DNA from: Limonium bicolor
Taxonomy: Eukaryota; Streptophyta; Magnoliopsida; Caryophyllales; Plumbaginaceae
Direction of reading: 5' to 3'
Assembly (NCBI GenBank): GCA_023374045.1
Contig: CM041778.1
Span: forward strand, 290,013,533 to 290,077,532
DNA: 64,000 nucleotides
Made by a program: the position numbers and the translations under genes. Of the stretch, positions 22,295 to 34,130 are shown piece after piece; the first letter of the stretch is position 1, and each line of letters begins with the position of its first letter. The notes below the pieces were generated by a model, which was not told the origin of the DNA, ran no database searches, and was given only the letters and a program-made list of their open reading frames with translations.

Positions 22295-24490
22295 ATTTCC
22301 ACATTTTAGATGATGACAACCGATAACAAACTTGATTTTGATCCTATGTACTTGACAGCTTATGGAAGTGAGAATATTCCCCCTAAGAGGGATTCTCCCT
22401 GTGTTCGTTAAGAGTTAAAAAAATAGGGAGAGTTTTCATTCAGATTCAATTACATAACATAAGGATGATAGACATAAGTTCACAAGTATATATCTTTCTT
22501 TTCCCCTTTGCCATACAACAAAATAGGGAGTAACGACACGACACACTCTATTGAAAAGGCCATAACAGTCCATAGATTAAAAACTACATGTTGATTGAGA
22601 CAGTCTAGATGGAGTGTATGTTGGGTGCATCCCAAGTGGAAACATCTAAGGGATGAGTTTCATCATCAGAGAATCCTTGAGTGGTGATTCAGCAGTGGTA
22701 GAAGTATCTAATTGATTAGAGTCAATGGAACACCTAATACAATGAGAAGTGCGAGTGTGGGATGGAGTAGCACTTGTGTTGATAGACCAAGCTGTGATAG
22801 AGTTTGAGTCTAGTTGTATATAGTTCTGTGCAACATACTTTCTTGGGTGTTTCGTGAACATGATTTTACGGATGGTGGAGTGAATGGTTTGCTCATTTGA
22901 GCTTGATGAGCTTTGTGGTTCGTGTCTGATGTTTTGAAAGGTGAAGGAATAATTGTGAGTGGTAAATATTCAATCAAGGAATTTATAGATCACGGAGAGA
23001 TATGGTCATCGACTAATTGGTGAGAGGTAATAAATGAGGTGCCGCATCTGGCAGTCTATGTGGTAGGCTTTTTAGGTGTCAAGTTATGAGATTGAATTAG
23101 TGGAGTGATTGGAATGGAATGTATTTGATCATATTATAATTTTTAATCAAGGACGAAGTAGCCAATGCAATAAAGTCTTTCGTAAACAACATTCGCATTC
23201 AAGTAGAATTTGTAACAGTTACATTTCAGTTGCTATCAAAAGATTACTTGTTGAAACAAATAGTCAATGACAGAAATACAAAGATGGGAAAAACTTTAAT
23301 GTCTCACAAGCTTCACTCAAGTCTTTAAGAGAAGTTGAACTCTCAGGCTATCGATGTTTGTCTATGTAGTCTATGGCCCCTTGAACCATGTGTTGCACAC
23401 TCGGTTCTTCGGAGACAACCTATACAGCTGTATGGGTTACCCTTACACACTGAAGAATATCTCGAGCTGAAGTATCCAGACTTGTTTCGGACCTGTCGTG
23501 GACTGGTGAGCGACTGCGCTTCAGTTTAAGAGCAGAGTGTTTGGCTACTGGGCGAGTCTCAGAGCAGGATTCTTTGCTTTTTGAGGGCTTCTGTAGGACC
23601 ATGAGTTTCTCCCCTTGGGTCTTGATCCCCATATTGGACAACAATTCTGAGCAAATGATATACTGAGCAGTCCACGAGCACTCGTGGAAGCGGTCGGTGT
23701 CTACTTCAAATTCTTGTAGTGTCGTTGTGACTACTCCCCCTGTGTACTAGCCCTTGGTTAACATATCAACTCTCGTCAAGAGTGAGCAGAATTATAGCTG
23801 GGAGGTCAATTTTCTCCTTTGTCCTTAGGGCATACATGATCCTCACATCTCTGGCATTGACGATGTAGGTTCATTGGTTTCGTGGAGTGATGTTGTTGGT
23901 GAGAATACTGTTGAGGACTCTGTTGGGTATTGACATTTGAATGGTTGGGAAGTTTTTCATGGTTACCCTCTGTTGAAGAGGTTCACCATCTTTCCTCCTT
24001 GATACCCCAGGTCATTTCATGTCGTATCCTTGGGAATGACCAGTCCTTCGGGCTCCAGATTGAAAGTTTTGGAAATCCAAGACTTGGTGATGTTGATGAG
24101 GACTCCTTGGACTTCTGAGATGATATAGTCCTCATCATCTTCACTCTGAAGAGGCACTAAATGCCTCATGTGTTCTTTGAGCAGCTAGGTGTAGCAGAGG
24201 ATAGGCTCTTAGAAGTAGTCGACCCATCCTTGGAACTCAAGCAACTCCACCATCTCTCGAGACCCATCTTCTTCATCCATTCTATGTCCATCATCTTTGA
24301 TAAGACGAGATAGGATTTGTTATTGATGTTTGCAGCTTTGATGAGGGTTGGCTGCAGTTGATTTAGCTTCTTCAGTCGTTTGAGCATTTTTTGGGGCTGA
24401 GGCTTGGCGACAACTTTTTTTGTCTAAAAAGAGCTCGAGCTAAGACGGGACAGGATTTTTCATTGATTTTTGCAGCTTTGATGAGGGTTG
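22295..24490 (-). pseudogene. E3 3' coding region, badly degraded (C-terminal half of ORF at 44,408-45,337)
   Basis: No long frame survives. Minus-strand fragments at 24,387-24,166 and about 23,985-23,800 look like one decayed protein. Its N-terminal half lies on the other side of E4. The layout (extra ORF between pol and the 3' LTR of a SIRE/Maximus-like copia element) fits the so-called envelope-like or plant-transposon-protein ORFs, but I see no transmembrane or signal segment and the assignment is weak. A TATA-like CTATAAATT on the minus strand near 22,987-22,995 and a short frame at 22,861-22,646 may be a second remnant. Confidence 0.35.
24301..24490. repeat. 50-bp direct repeat, 140 bp apart, at the E4 insertion site
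   Basis: 24,301-24,350 (TAAGACGAGATAGG ... GATGAGGGTTG) recurs at 24,441-24,490 with a few changes, immediately before the E4 LTR. The sequence after E4 (44,408 on) matches what follows the first copy (24,351 on). E4 therefore landed in the second copy of a small tandem duplication. Confidence 0.85.
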
Positions 24491-24934
24491 TGTGAGCCTC
24501 TATTTTAAACCCTTATCCTATTTTGATTAAGTTTATTAGGATCTAGACGGGTTTTTGGTCCACCTATAACCTAAGTTTAATAATTATGTCATATAAAAAA
24601 AATTATTAAAACCTAAGCTAGCTCACTGGAACCTATTATGAGTCGCCACCTAATTTTAACCTAAAGTAAATTAGGAAAGGATGGTTCGGGTTCGGGGGCT
24701 TGATATTCGACTTATTTAGGGTTCAATTACTTTCATTACCCCTAGAAGTCGTTTTTCCTCTACTTAGTTCAATTACGGCTTATTACGAGTCGTTTTAACC
24801 TAAGTGCGCGAGCTTCTGTTTTTTTTGTGTTTTTAGCATTTTTTGACAGAAAATAAAAGTGGAAACTGAAAATACCTAAACTAGGGTTTCGGAGGCAGAA
24901 TTAGGTCAAATTTTGTTTACGTCCGTAACCACGA
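24491..24934 (-). repeat. E4 3' LTR, outer segment
   Basis: TGTGAGCCTC on the plus strand, matching 42,648 onward and 55,642 onward. Interrupted at 24,934 by E5 and resumed at 31,101. Confidence 0.88.
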
Positions 24935-25517
24935 TGAAGAGGGCAAAAATATAACGAGACTGAAGAGCCAAGACGGTCCAAACCTTAGATCCCGGCTCAG
25001 GCCCCAGGCCCCCTTCAGGACCCTGTTTAGGCTCCAATCTGGACACCAAGCGTCAATCCAGATCCTGCAACAGTACTAAGTTCGGGCACTAGACCTCATG
25101 ACTAGGTCTAGGATCTCGCACCCGGCACTCTACGTCCGGGCGCCACATCCCGCGTCTCGTATTCCACATCCGGGCATCGCACCCCGTACCCCACACTTTT
25201 AGACCGGAAGGCTTTACAAGGAGGAAAGTGTCAAAGTTAGGAAGGCAGCTCCTATAAAGCAATGCTACATGTTCAAGGGTTTAGAGATAGACTTCACCCT
25301 AGAAAGTCTATAAATAGAGATGGGGGGCTCATTTGTTGGGGGACACAAGATGAGAAGAGAGAGAAAACACTAGAAAGCTCTCTAAAGTTGTAATACCAAA
25401 GAAAGGAATAAAGATATTGTCAAGAAGTGGATGTAGGCCGGATTATTGGCCGAACCACTATAACTCTCGGTGTTCTACTCGTTTGTAAGATATGAGGGAC
25501 CAAATTATACGTTTTCA
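24935..25517 (+). repeat. E5 5' LTR
   Basis: Begins TGAAGAGGGC and ends ACGTTTTCA. Contains a TATA box TATAAATA (25,309-25,316) and an AATAAA (25,407-25,412) 90 bp further on, a plausible U3-R-U5 layout. A GC-rich block lies at 24,990-25,210. Confidence 0.9.
25309..25316 (+). promoter_or_regulatory. E5 LTR TATA box
   Basis: TATAAATA followed by a purine-rich stretch. The same in the 3' LTR at 30,887-30,894. Transcription would start about 30 bp downstream. Confidence 0.7.
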
Positions 25518-28500
25518 TTGGCGCCGATGTCAAGTGACGTCCTCTGGGCGACTCAATTCAAGACTGGATGATATCCTCGACTCAAAGCCAAGCGACGTCC
25601 TCCTTCCAGGCTAAGACCGGAATCTCAAACCCAAGCTCAAAGCATAAATTCAAGGCATCGACCGGGAACGAATTCACCGCAACCGGGCGCAACCATCTCA
25701 CTGCGACTAGACAATAACTATCTACGATCGGGCACCAGCAATCAACAAAGATTTGAAGTAAACGTCACAAAGCAAGATTCTAAATCAGACAGCCGATGAC
25801 AAAGAAAAAGAGAGAACTTCCAAAGTTGACTGCTAATATCTGTGGCGTTACCCTTAGCTCTGAGCCAGGCGTAAGCAAGACTATGATCCGGCATCAATGT
25901 CGGAATGGAGAAGAGATGATAAACTCTGAGGAAAGCTGAGAACGCAAATCACTAAGATAAGTTCATCAATCTTTAAATAATAACATAATGTCTGCGATTA
26001 AACAAGCATGATTACCCCTTATCAAGATTTGCGCTTCCAGATTTCCAGAAATGCAATTACTTTCTACTGATTTAAGAATTCGATCCGTCTCTGCATGGAT
26101 GCAAGGATAACATTCATCTGTCTTTAACAAAACACTCTACTACTGTTCGACACATATCGACCAAAATTCTACGAGGCAATATTATATTTATCAAAAGCTC
26201 GTTGTGAAAACCTTGCTATCACTATGTGTGCATGCTCAAATATATCCTCCACTATAAGCTCATTAATATTGATAAAGAGGCAGTAGTACGAATGGCTATT
26301 GTTTTAGTTCCTCTATCCAAATCTGAAAAACATGTTTATACTTACATTTAGGCTCTGCCTCTGTTTGAAATGGAAATATCAGTATTTAAAAACTTCTTTT
26401 TTCCTTTGCTGGCGGTACACAAGCTCCTGGTTATGACCAATTCTAGCATGAAAAATCCACACTTACTCACGCTACTTTTTTATCATGCATTTGATTCTTC
26501 AAGATGTTACTACTATTACATTGTTAAACCGATTTCTGTTGCCCTCGCTCACTATTTCTGTCAAAACAAGGAAGTAACTTTGAACTTCAGGCAATTCTTA
26601 TCTTTGACGGCTGCTCCTTAGTTTTCTGGACCTATACTACAGTTCATGAGTAAAACTTATTATCTTTTGATATCTCTTTCTTTACTATTATTATTATTGT
26701 ACCTCACAAGAAATAATCTTCTTAAAGAGCAGAGTAATGATTCTGCTATGGGCTATAAGGCTGATATGACCTTGTTATATTTTACTGCTGTTTGCACTTT
26801 GGGATAGCTAGCCATTTTAATACTTCCTTCACTACAAAAGTATGAAGAACTTTTGGATGGTTTGATAAGCAGTAATGCAAATTGTTTATGCTTAATGTAT
26901 CAAATCCTTTAATCTACATAATCTATGGAGCTTAGGATAGTAAATCTTCTTGAACACTCTATAGCCTTCAAAGTATATTCTTCTCTTATTTATATTATCG
27001 TTGCCATTCAAGATACTTCACACTAAGGCATTATACTTTTCTACCATGCAATAGATTTCTTCCAAAACTACTTTGAGATTTGTTATCTGTCTGCGGATAT
27101 GTATCTGTTTGTCGCTGAAATTATTGCTCCCTTTTACTGTTAAAATCTCTTCATAGCACCTGGTATCTCAAAAACTTTGGCTTATAAAAAGGTTATGCAT
27201 TATCATGTCGGTGTAAGGAATTTGTCTTGGAACATGTTTTCGGTAATACAGAACCAAAAATATTCGGTAGCAAGACTGACCTTTTAGGAATGAGGTTTCC
27301 TATTTTCCAAATTAACTTTTTATGTCTTCTAATTTATTCCCAGATAAGGGTGTTCAACCACTAAGGTCTTATAAAAAATAACATATTATGGATCTGTTAC
27401 AGTGTTTCTGTGTCCTTTACAGTGTTTCTGTGTCATTTCAGTTATAACCACTTTTCAGGATAGAAAGTATGTAAACGTATTAACTTAAAAGTGCGATTCT
27501 GCTCCTCCACATCCAGACTTTATTACCACTGTATTATTGAGTTCACTTATACTAATAGACTATTTCGGTAATTCTTCCGGCCAAAATTAATACTATCCTT
27601 GCTTCAAATCGAACTATGCTTGACTGTGATAAACCTGATCTGATGAAGATTTGTTTGTGTATGCCATTGTTAGGTATTTAATGATTTAAGTGTAGTATGA
27701 TCTGAAATAACTTACTCAAGTGCCCAAGTATTCCTGTCTGCTCAAAGCTTTTGCCTCCAGTAAAATAATGCCCCCATGATCTTTTTTCCTTCTGCCGTTG
27801 ACTGATACATCTTTCAAGATATTTATAAGTGATCTAGCTTCTATTTCGTTATATTGGACAACAGATGCTCTCAATGTGTAAATTTGTAGACTTTCTAAAA
27901 ACTGTCGCATATCTTCATAACCACTGTTTTCTGTTCCCTTACTTTCCTTCTGAATTTCACCCCTGAAAATGCTTCCTGTTTCTTAAAAATCCCCAAATCA
28001 CACTTTCCTTTTTATCTGTTTTATTGTTACTAAATACTCCATTCTAAGTGAAACATTTCTCTGCATTTACTTAGTTCATAGTTCCTATAATCTTAGTTTC
28101 TGCCCAAGTTTCCTTGACCAGTCTAGCTGCTGCTTATCTCTCTGCTCAGTAATCTAAAAATGATTGTCAAACGAGTAAGACAAACTAACTTCAGTTTTCT
28201 GTTTTCTCTTACACTTTTGTACGAACAGATCAGATTTCTGCACAATTGTGATGTTGTTTGTATCTCCCATGTATAAACATTACTATGGTCAGTCTTATCA
28301 AAAGCATAACATTCACTCTTATCTTTCTCAAGGAGTCTGATTTAGGAGGGAGCTGGTAGCATGCTTTTTTGCAAAATATTTAAAGTGTTTGGTCTATGGG
28401 CTACTCTTTATTCCTCTATTTATGATGATCTTGCTATGCTTCAAAGACTTGTAAAATATATTGCTCTACCTCTGCTTCTGATACTGTTGATAATGCTTTT

Positions 28501-29480
28501 CTCAACAAGTTTCTCTTTTCATATAATAGCTGCACTATCTTTACTCCAACTTTTGCTTCTATTTTGATCTGCATAAATCGTTCGAGCTCAATCCTGAATT
28601 GTACTTGGCTAGACCTGTTGTAGCAATTTTCAAGTTCTAAGCATGCGTTCTTTCTAAAAAGAGCTATGTAGCCTGCTGTTGTGAGTAGTGCATACTTCCA
28701 ACGGTTACGCCATTCACTATATGATGAAATTTGGACTTCGAATCTTTCACATTTCTCACATGCTGCTGTATACTGCAATGTTTTGCCACTGTTTCCCTCA
28801 ATATTGAAAACCTGTTACTTTGTTTATCTTAATACTAAGTATTGTATATTATCCGTATACCATCCTGTATGCTGCTAGTGTTCTTTCCCCATCTTTTATT
28901 GTTATTTCCCTTTCGATGTTTAAAGCTCCATTATAAATACTTACGTTATACAACTGTCCCCTTGCTTCAATTTCTACTCTTTGAGCTCGATTGATGCTTG
29001 GCCTTACTGCTGGTTGCTATATCATTTCAAGCAAGGAAGTACACTAATTTACTTTCCTTTTAGTTGTTTGACTGTGGCCGCATGATTGAAAAATATGACG
29101 AGGAACTACGCAGTCTTGGTGAAAGAACAAGTTAAGGTCCTGTCACCACCAAGGTATGGAGAGCAAGGGGGTAACATAACAACGGAAACAGGACGCCGGA
29201 TGATGGATGCTAACAGAAAAAGTTTTCGACTGGGAAGCTCTAATCCAGTTCAGATAAACTAAGATATCACTCAAGGTCATACCACTTTTCTAGCAAAACC
29301 GCACCAAATGTTATTCCTGAAGCGGTCGCTTGAAGACGTTTATTTTATTCTGAATGCTCCCAAGTTTGTAAAAAATGACTGTAAAAATTCAAAAGTATTA
29401 TCAAAATCCATGGCGCTCTCACAGGCCTTTGGTTGTCTTATCAAAGACGAAAATCCATGGCGCTCTCATAGGCCCTCTGG
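25518..29480 (+). other. E5 internal region without genes
   Basis: Starts with the PBS, then a GC-rich leader (to about 26,000) with repeated GACGTCCTC words. A T-rich, AT-rich 3-kb stretch (26,000-29,090) follows with no ORF above about 115 codons and no recognisable motif. Scattered short frames on both strands are what AT-rich DNA gives by chance. No function can be assigned. Confidence 0.6.
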
Positions 29481-29720
29481 TGAAAGTAACACCTACAAGC
29501 TATCATGCCTTGAAAGTAACACCTACAGGCTATCATGCCTTGAAAGTAACACCTACAGGCTATCATGCCTTGAAAGTAACACCTACAGGCTATCATGCCT
29601 TGAAAGTAACACCTACAGGCTATCATGCCTTGAAAGTAACACCTACAGGCTATCATGCCTTGAAAGTAACACCTACAGGCTATCATGCCTTGAAAGTAAC
29701 ACCTACAGGCTATCACGCCT
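29481..29720. repeat. 30-bp minisatellite, eight units, in E5
   Basis: Unit TGAAAGTAACACCTACAGGC followed by TATCATGCCT, repeated without gaps at 29,481, 29,511, 29,541, 29,571, 29,601, 29,631, 29,661 and 29,691, nearly identical. Because 30 is a multiple of three, several frames stay open, which explains the ORF spanning 29,308-29,901. A 44-bp duplication (CCATGGCGCTCTCA) lies just upstream at 29,409 and 29,453. Confidence 0.95.
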
Positions 29721-30512
29721 TGAAAAGTACCATCTTGGGCTGCAACTCATGCCCGGCCAATGTGCCAACTTGGGCTATCATGCCCGGCCATCGTGCCAAC
29801 CAAAAACCCATCTCTGGATCCATCAGGAGCTCTGGTCGCCTGTAATGGGTGAATCATTAGGTGTGGGACGCCACACCGTACCTCGATCCAATACCTTCTA
29901 AAAGAAACACTTTGGAAGGGCATGATCATAAGTACCATCCTTTGGCTACCACAAGCAAAGATGAGAAAAATATATTAGAAGGAAGTACCATTCTTTGGCT
30001 TGCATAAGCAAAGATGGGAAAATATATTATCTCTATTCTCCTTTTAAGGGAATTATCATCCTTTGGCTAGTATGAGCAAGGATTGGATTATTACATTATC
30101 TTACCCTTCAAAAAGGGAATGGTTCTTATTGTCAGAACCAGTGGTCTTTTTTACGAAGATCTTATTCTGGACTTCCGGACTTCTGGATTTCGGCCTTCTA
30201 AAATATTATATATCAGTACATCATGGGATTCATCCATCAAGATATTATGGGATCCATCCATCAAGATATATTATCTCAAAGATTTATGTCCCAGAATTTC
30301 CAATTTGTCAGATTTAGAAGAAAGACACTTGTGGGACTTTTGATTGTACCAACCTTTTTGTAAGTTCATTTTTCTTTGTAAAAGCTAAAAGAAAAAGAAC
30401 TTGTGGGACTAGGAGATAGGAGAAAGGAAAGGTAGAAAGCTTGTAAATTTTTATCTTCTTTTTTGTAAGTTCCACTTTTTTAAGTGCCAAAAAGTAGAAC
30501 TTGTGGGACTGA
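29721..30512 (+). other. E5 3' non-coding region and polypurine-like tract
   Basis: Contains diverged repeats of TTTGGCT..GCAAAGATG..AAATATATTA (29,938-30,090) and three copies of ACTTGTGGGACT, the last adjoining the 3' LTR at 30,499-30,510 where the PPT should be. The two earlier copies are at about 30,328 and 30,400. No gene. Confidence 0.6.
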
Positions 30513-31095
30513 TGAAGAGGGCAAAAATATAACGAGACTGAAGAGCCAAGACGGTCCAAACCTTAGATCCCGGCTCAGGCCCCAGGCCCCCTTCAGGACC
30601 CTGTTTAGGCTCCAATCTGGACACCAAGCGTCAATCCAGATCCCGTAACAGTACTAAGTTCGGGCACTAGACCTCATGACTAGGTCTAGGATCTCGCACC
30701 CGGCACTCTACGTCTGGGCGCCACATCCCGCGTCTCGTATTCCGCATCCGGGCATCGCACCCCGTACCCCACACTTTTAGACCGGAAGGCTTTACAAGGA
30801 GGAAAGTATCAAAGTTAGGAAGGCAGCTCCTATAAAGCAATGCTACATGTTCAAGGGTTTAGAGATAGACTTCACCCTAGAAAGTCTATAAATAGAGATG
30901 GGGGGCTCATTTGTTGGGGGACACAAGATGAGAAGAGAGAGAAAACACTAGAAAGCTCTCTAAAGTTGTAATACCAAAGAAAGGAATAAAGATATTGTCA
31001 AGAAGTGGATGTAGGCCGGATTATTGGCCGAACCACTATAACTCTCGGTGTTCTACTCGTTTGTAAGATATGAGGGACCAAATTATACGTTTTCA
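30513..31095 (+). repeat. E5 3' LTR
   Basis: 583 bp, same termini as the 5' LTR. TATA box at 30,887-30,894. Followed by TSD CACGG (31,096-31,100). Confidence 0.9.
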
Positions 31096-31100
31096 CACGG

Positions 31101-32447
31101 ACCCCAGGTTCGAGACCACGGACCCTAGTTAACCTAAATATACAGAATAGTCGAAATTTAGAAAAAACAAAAGTTTGAAAAGTCCGGGGCCACGGACAAG
31201 CTGTCCGTGGGCCCGGACATTATTTGAAAAAACCTAAATTTTGAAATTTTAAAATCTCGCCGCCGTTCGTGGGTGTCCGTGGCCCCGGACAACCCGTCTG
31301 TGGTCCCGGACCATAGGACCGAGGTCCCGACCACCCACGGACAGGGGTTTTCAGGCGGTTCCCGACGGTGTTTTCAACTCAAATTTTATGGGTATATAGC
31401 CTGAAAGATTATAAACACGTTAGTAATTGATAGAACTCAATTTGACATCAAAATTAACACGAAACTTAGCAAATAAGTAATAAGGCAGTAGCTAAAACAA
31501 TTAGTGATACCGAAGCCAAAAAAGAGTTAGTTTGAACCCAAATTTTGAGGCAAGACTGATAAAATCGTAGGGAGTTAGGAAAGTAGAATTTCTACCTGTT
31601 CTACCTTCGGATTTACAATGATTCTTCACACCGGGATTCATCAAGTGCCCCGTTGATGGCAGACCCGAAAGATTTTCGAACCAAGCTTTTGGTTGTTGGT
31701 TGTTCTTGTTGTTCTTCACGTTTTGATGGTGTTTATGTTGGGTTTTGATGATTATTGGTGCTTTGGGGATTGGAAAACGAGTTTAGATGGTGATTTCGGG
31801 GGATTTTCGGTATGATTCGGGTGGCCGGGTGTTGAAAACCTGAGAGAGAGAGAGGAGGCTGTGTTTTCTGACTTCCTAGGGTTCTTGAGCTTATGAGATT
31901 CTTCTTTGATCAAAAGATTCATCCCTTTATATAGACTTTCTTAAAGATAAAGAAAATCTAGTAAAAGTAAGATTTTTTGGCATTTTAATTAAATGACTTC
32001 CCAAAAGAATTTTGCTGTGAAATTTTAACCACATGTCAAGGTTGGAAATTATGATTTTTCTAAAGTGGAATCGAATTTTTTAGATGTTGGAATATTTTTA
32101 AATTTAATTTCTCGTCAGATTCAATCAGAAATTGCTAGAAAATTATTGGAAATTCAAAAAATCAAAATTCCAACGCTATTATTCTTAAAATGTCATCCTC
32201 TATCATGGGTTAAAATTGCAAAGCATTTCAAGATGATTTGGGCATATTTTGGACGAGAGAGAAAGCCTATAGGAGGTCTTGGGAGCCTTAAAATTACGAA
32301 AAACGCCCCTGACAGGGACGAAACTGCTCCTCATGCCCTGGAATGCGCCGATCGAGCCGGAATCTCCCATTACTTGATTGGAATGCCTCCCACAACACCA
32401 AAACCTCATAGACCCTAACCAGGGGGGTCAAAATTTTGGGTATAACA
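31101..32447 (-). repeat. E4 3' LTR, inner segment
   Basis: Resumes the E4 LTR, matching about 43,080-44,402, and ends (plus strand) GGGTATAACA. Contains a cluster of CACGGACA / TGTCCGTG dyads (31,190-31,340) with a segment missing from the 5' LTR, and a minus-strand TATA box (TATATAAA, 31,926-31,933). Together with 24,491-24,934 the LTR is about 1.79 kb. Confidence 0.88.
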
Positions 32448-32464
32448 GATTACCCCCCGTCAAC
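32448..32464 (-). other. E4 polypurine tract
   Basis: Minus strand GACGGGGGGTAATC directly before the TGTTATACCC start of the 3' LTR. Confidence 0.8.
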
Positions 32465-32572
32465 TAGACTTTGTAGTGGATGTGAAAAGTCTGGTTGATG
32501 CTTGAGTGATGCCCCAAAATTTTGGATTCCGTAAAATCCTCCGTGTTGTCCGAAACTGCGTTGACTACGTCC

Positions 32573-33012
32573 AGCTATTCGGAGGCGCTGACTACCTAAA
32601 CAATAAAACGTTGTCGAGCTATTCTAAGGCGCTGACTACCTATAAAAGAAAATGTGTCAAGCTATTCTAAGGCGCTGACTACCTAGGTGACGAAAATGAA
32701 GTAATGTCAAGTGATTCTAAGGTGTTGACTACCTAAGCAATAAAACGTTGTCGAGCTATTCTAAGGTGCTGACTGCCTATAAAAGAAAATGTGTCAAGCT
32801 ATTCTAAGGCGCTGACTACCTAGGTGACGAAAATGAAGTAATGTCAAGCGATTTCTAAGGCGTTGACTACCTAAGCAATAAAACGGTGTCAACCTATTCT
32901 AAGGTGCTGACTACCTATAAAAGAAAATGTGTCAAGCTATTCTAAGGCGCTGACTACCTAGGTGACGAGAATGAAGTAATGTCAAGCGATTCTAAGGCGT
33001 TGACTACCTAGG
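32573..33012. repeat. E4 3' region, higher-order tandem array
   Basis: About ten monomers of roughly 47 bp built around CTATTCTAAGGCGCTGACTACCTA. Three successive monomer types (..AAACGTTGTCGAG, ..AAAAGAAAATGTGTCAAG, ..GTGACGAAAATGAAGTAATG) recur together, giving a period of about 142 bp repeated three times. A GATGCT microsatellite-like stretch follows (33,050-33,120). Confidence 0.9.
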
Positions 33013-33331
33013 ATGTGAAAACTGAGTGGTATGCAAATGCAAGAATGCTGAAATGCTAACAATGCTAATGATGCTGATGCTGATGATAATGCTGATGATG
33101 CTGATGATATTGATGATGCTCGGATGCTTCTAGGGAACGAAACCCGTGCCAATGCTCTTGGCTGGACCCAATGTGGACTTATTGCCATCGCCCCCCAAGC
33201 CAGTGTGCAGGGATAACTCTTGGTAAAAACCCTGGGGACTTATTGCCTTTGCCCAACATTCGTTGATCCCAAAGTAAGCTGACATAACACAGGAGGATTT
33301 ATTGCCATCACCTCGCCAACTTTTCTGTTGC

Positions 33332-33796
33332 CAGGTCTTGTGACGCGCCTAGATAATGCAATTAGGTCTTATGACGAGGCTATATGAATGAGATGAATGC
33401 TATGTGTTTAATGAGAGTGGGTAAGCTAAAGGGTCTTACTACGAGCCTAAAGGAATGCAACTAGGTCTTATGACGAGCCTAAAGGATGGTTCAAGGTCTT
33501 ATGACGAGCCTAAAGGTGGATCTAGGTCTTATGACGAGCCTAAGGATGGGATCTAGGTCTTATGACGAGCCTAAGGATGGATCTAGGTCTTATGACGAGC
33601 CTAAGGATGGATCTAGGTCTTATGACGAGCCTAAGGATTGATCTAGGTCTTATGACGAGCCTAACGATGGATCTAGGTCTTATGACGAGCCTAAGGATGG
33701 ATCTAGGTCTTATGACGAGCCAAAGGATGGTTCTAGGTCTTATGACGAGCCTAAAGATGGTTCTAGGTCTTATGACAAGCCTAAGGATGGTTCTAA
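33332..33796. repeat. E4 3' region, array of about 28-bp units
   Basis: More than a dozen copies of GGATCTAGGTCTTATGACGAGCCTAA, regular between 33,450 and 33,796 and looser before. An ORF at 33,562-33,819 is only the translation of this array. Confidence 0.92.
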
Positions 33797-33844
33797 ATGA
33801 AAATGTGTTGGGAGTATGATGAATGTAAAAGGATTAATGCTTAT

Positions 33845-34052
33845 GTCAAACCTGGAGATGGTAGGGCTCAAGACGGGCCTGTGGATGTTTGAATGTGAAG
33901 GAAGTGCTTAGGATGAGCCTGTGGATGTTTGAATGTGAAGGAAGGGCTTAGGACGGGCCTGAGGGTGTTTGATGTCGAGGTAGGGCTTAGGACGGGCCTG
34001 AGGATGTTTGAATGTGGAGGAAGGGCTTAGGACGGGCCTGAGTGATATGAGA
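33845..34052. repeat. E4 3' region, array of about 43-bp units
   Basis: Five units with AGGGCTTAGGACGGGCCTGAGGATGTTTGAATGTGGAGGA as a guide, diverged in the first and fourth. It is the third adjacent array with an unrelated unit. Confidence 0.9.
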
Positions 34053-34106
34053 GGGCTTTAAAACCTTTGGGTTTCGGGTTTTTGGGCCTCCATCTGTGTC
34101 GTTGTT

Positions 34107-34130
34107 GCAATTGTTGGGACCAACAATTGC
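34107..34130. repeat. Perfect 24-bp inverted repeat in E4
   Basis: Arms GCAATTGTTGG and CCAACAATTGC with a GA centre. The word ATTGCCCCCAGTAT overlaps the right arm and occurs again near 34,197 and 35,277. Confidence 0.9.

Larger units (their letters stand above)
24935..31095 (+). mobile_element. E5: LARD-like non-autonomous element (6,161 bp)
   Basis: Two 583-bp LTRs (24,935-25,517 and 30,513-31,095), TSD CACGA / CACGG, PBS TTGGCGCCGATG at 25,518, and a 5-kb interior without recognisable gag or pol in any frame. Only about five differences, all transitions, separate the LTRs by eye, so the insertion is young. It lies in the 3' LTR of E4 and must rely on proteins of another element. Confidence 0.88.

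Noticed and set aside
26370..28878. Small ORFs in the AT-rich interior of E5 as genes
   Set aside because: All are under about 115 codons, on both strands, with no motif. Expected by chance in AT-rich DNA.
29308..29901. 198-codon ORF with LESNTYRLSC repeats as a repeat protein
   Set aside because: It is the translation of a 30-bp minisatellite. Other frames and the opposite strand are equally open, and there is no codon or homology support.
33562..33819. ORF with MTSLRMDLGL repeats
   Set aside because: Product of the tandem 28-bp array in the E4 3' region, not a gene.
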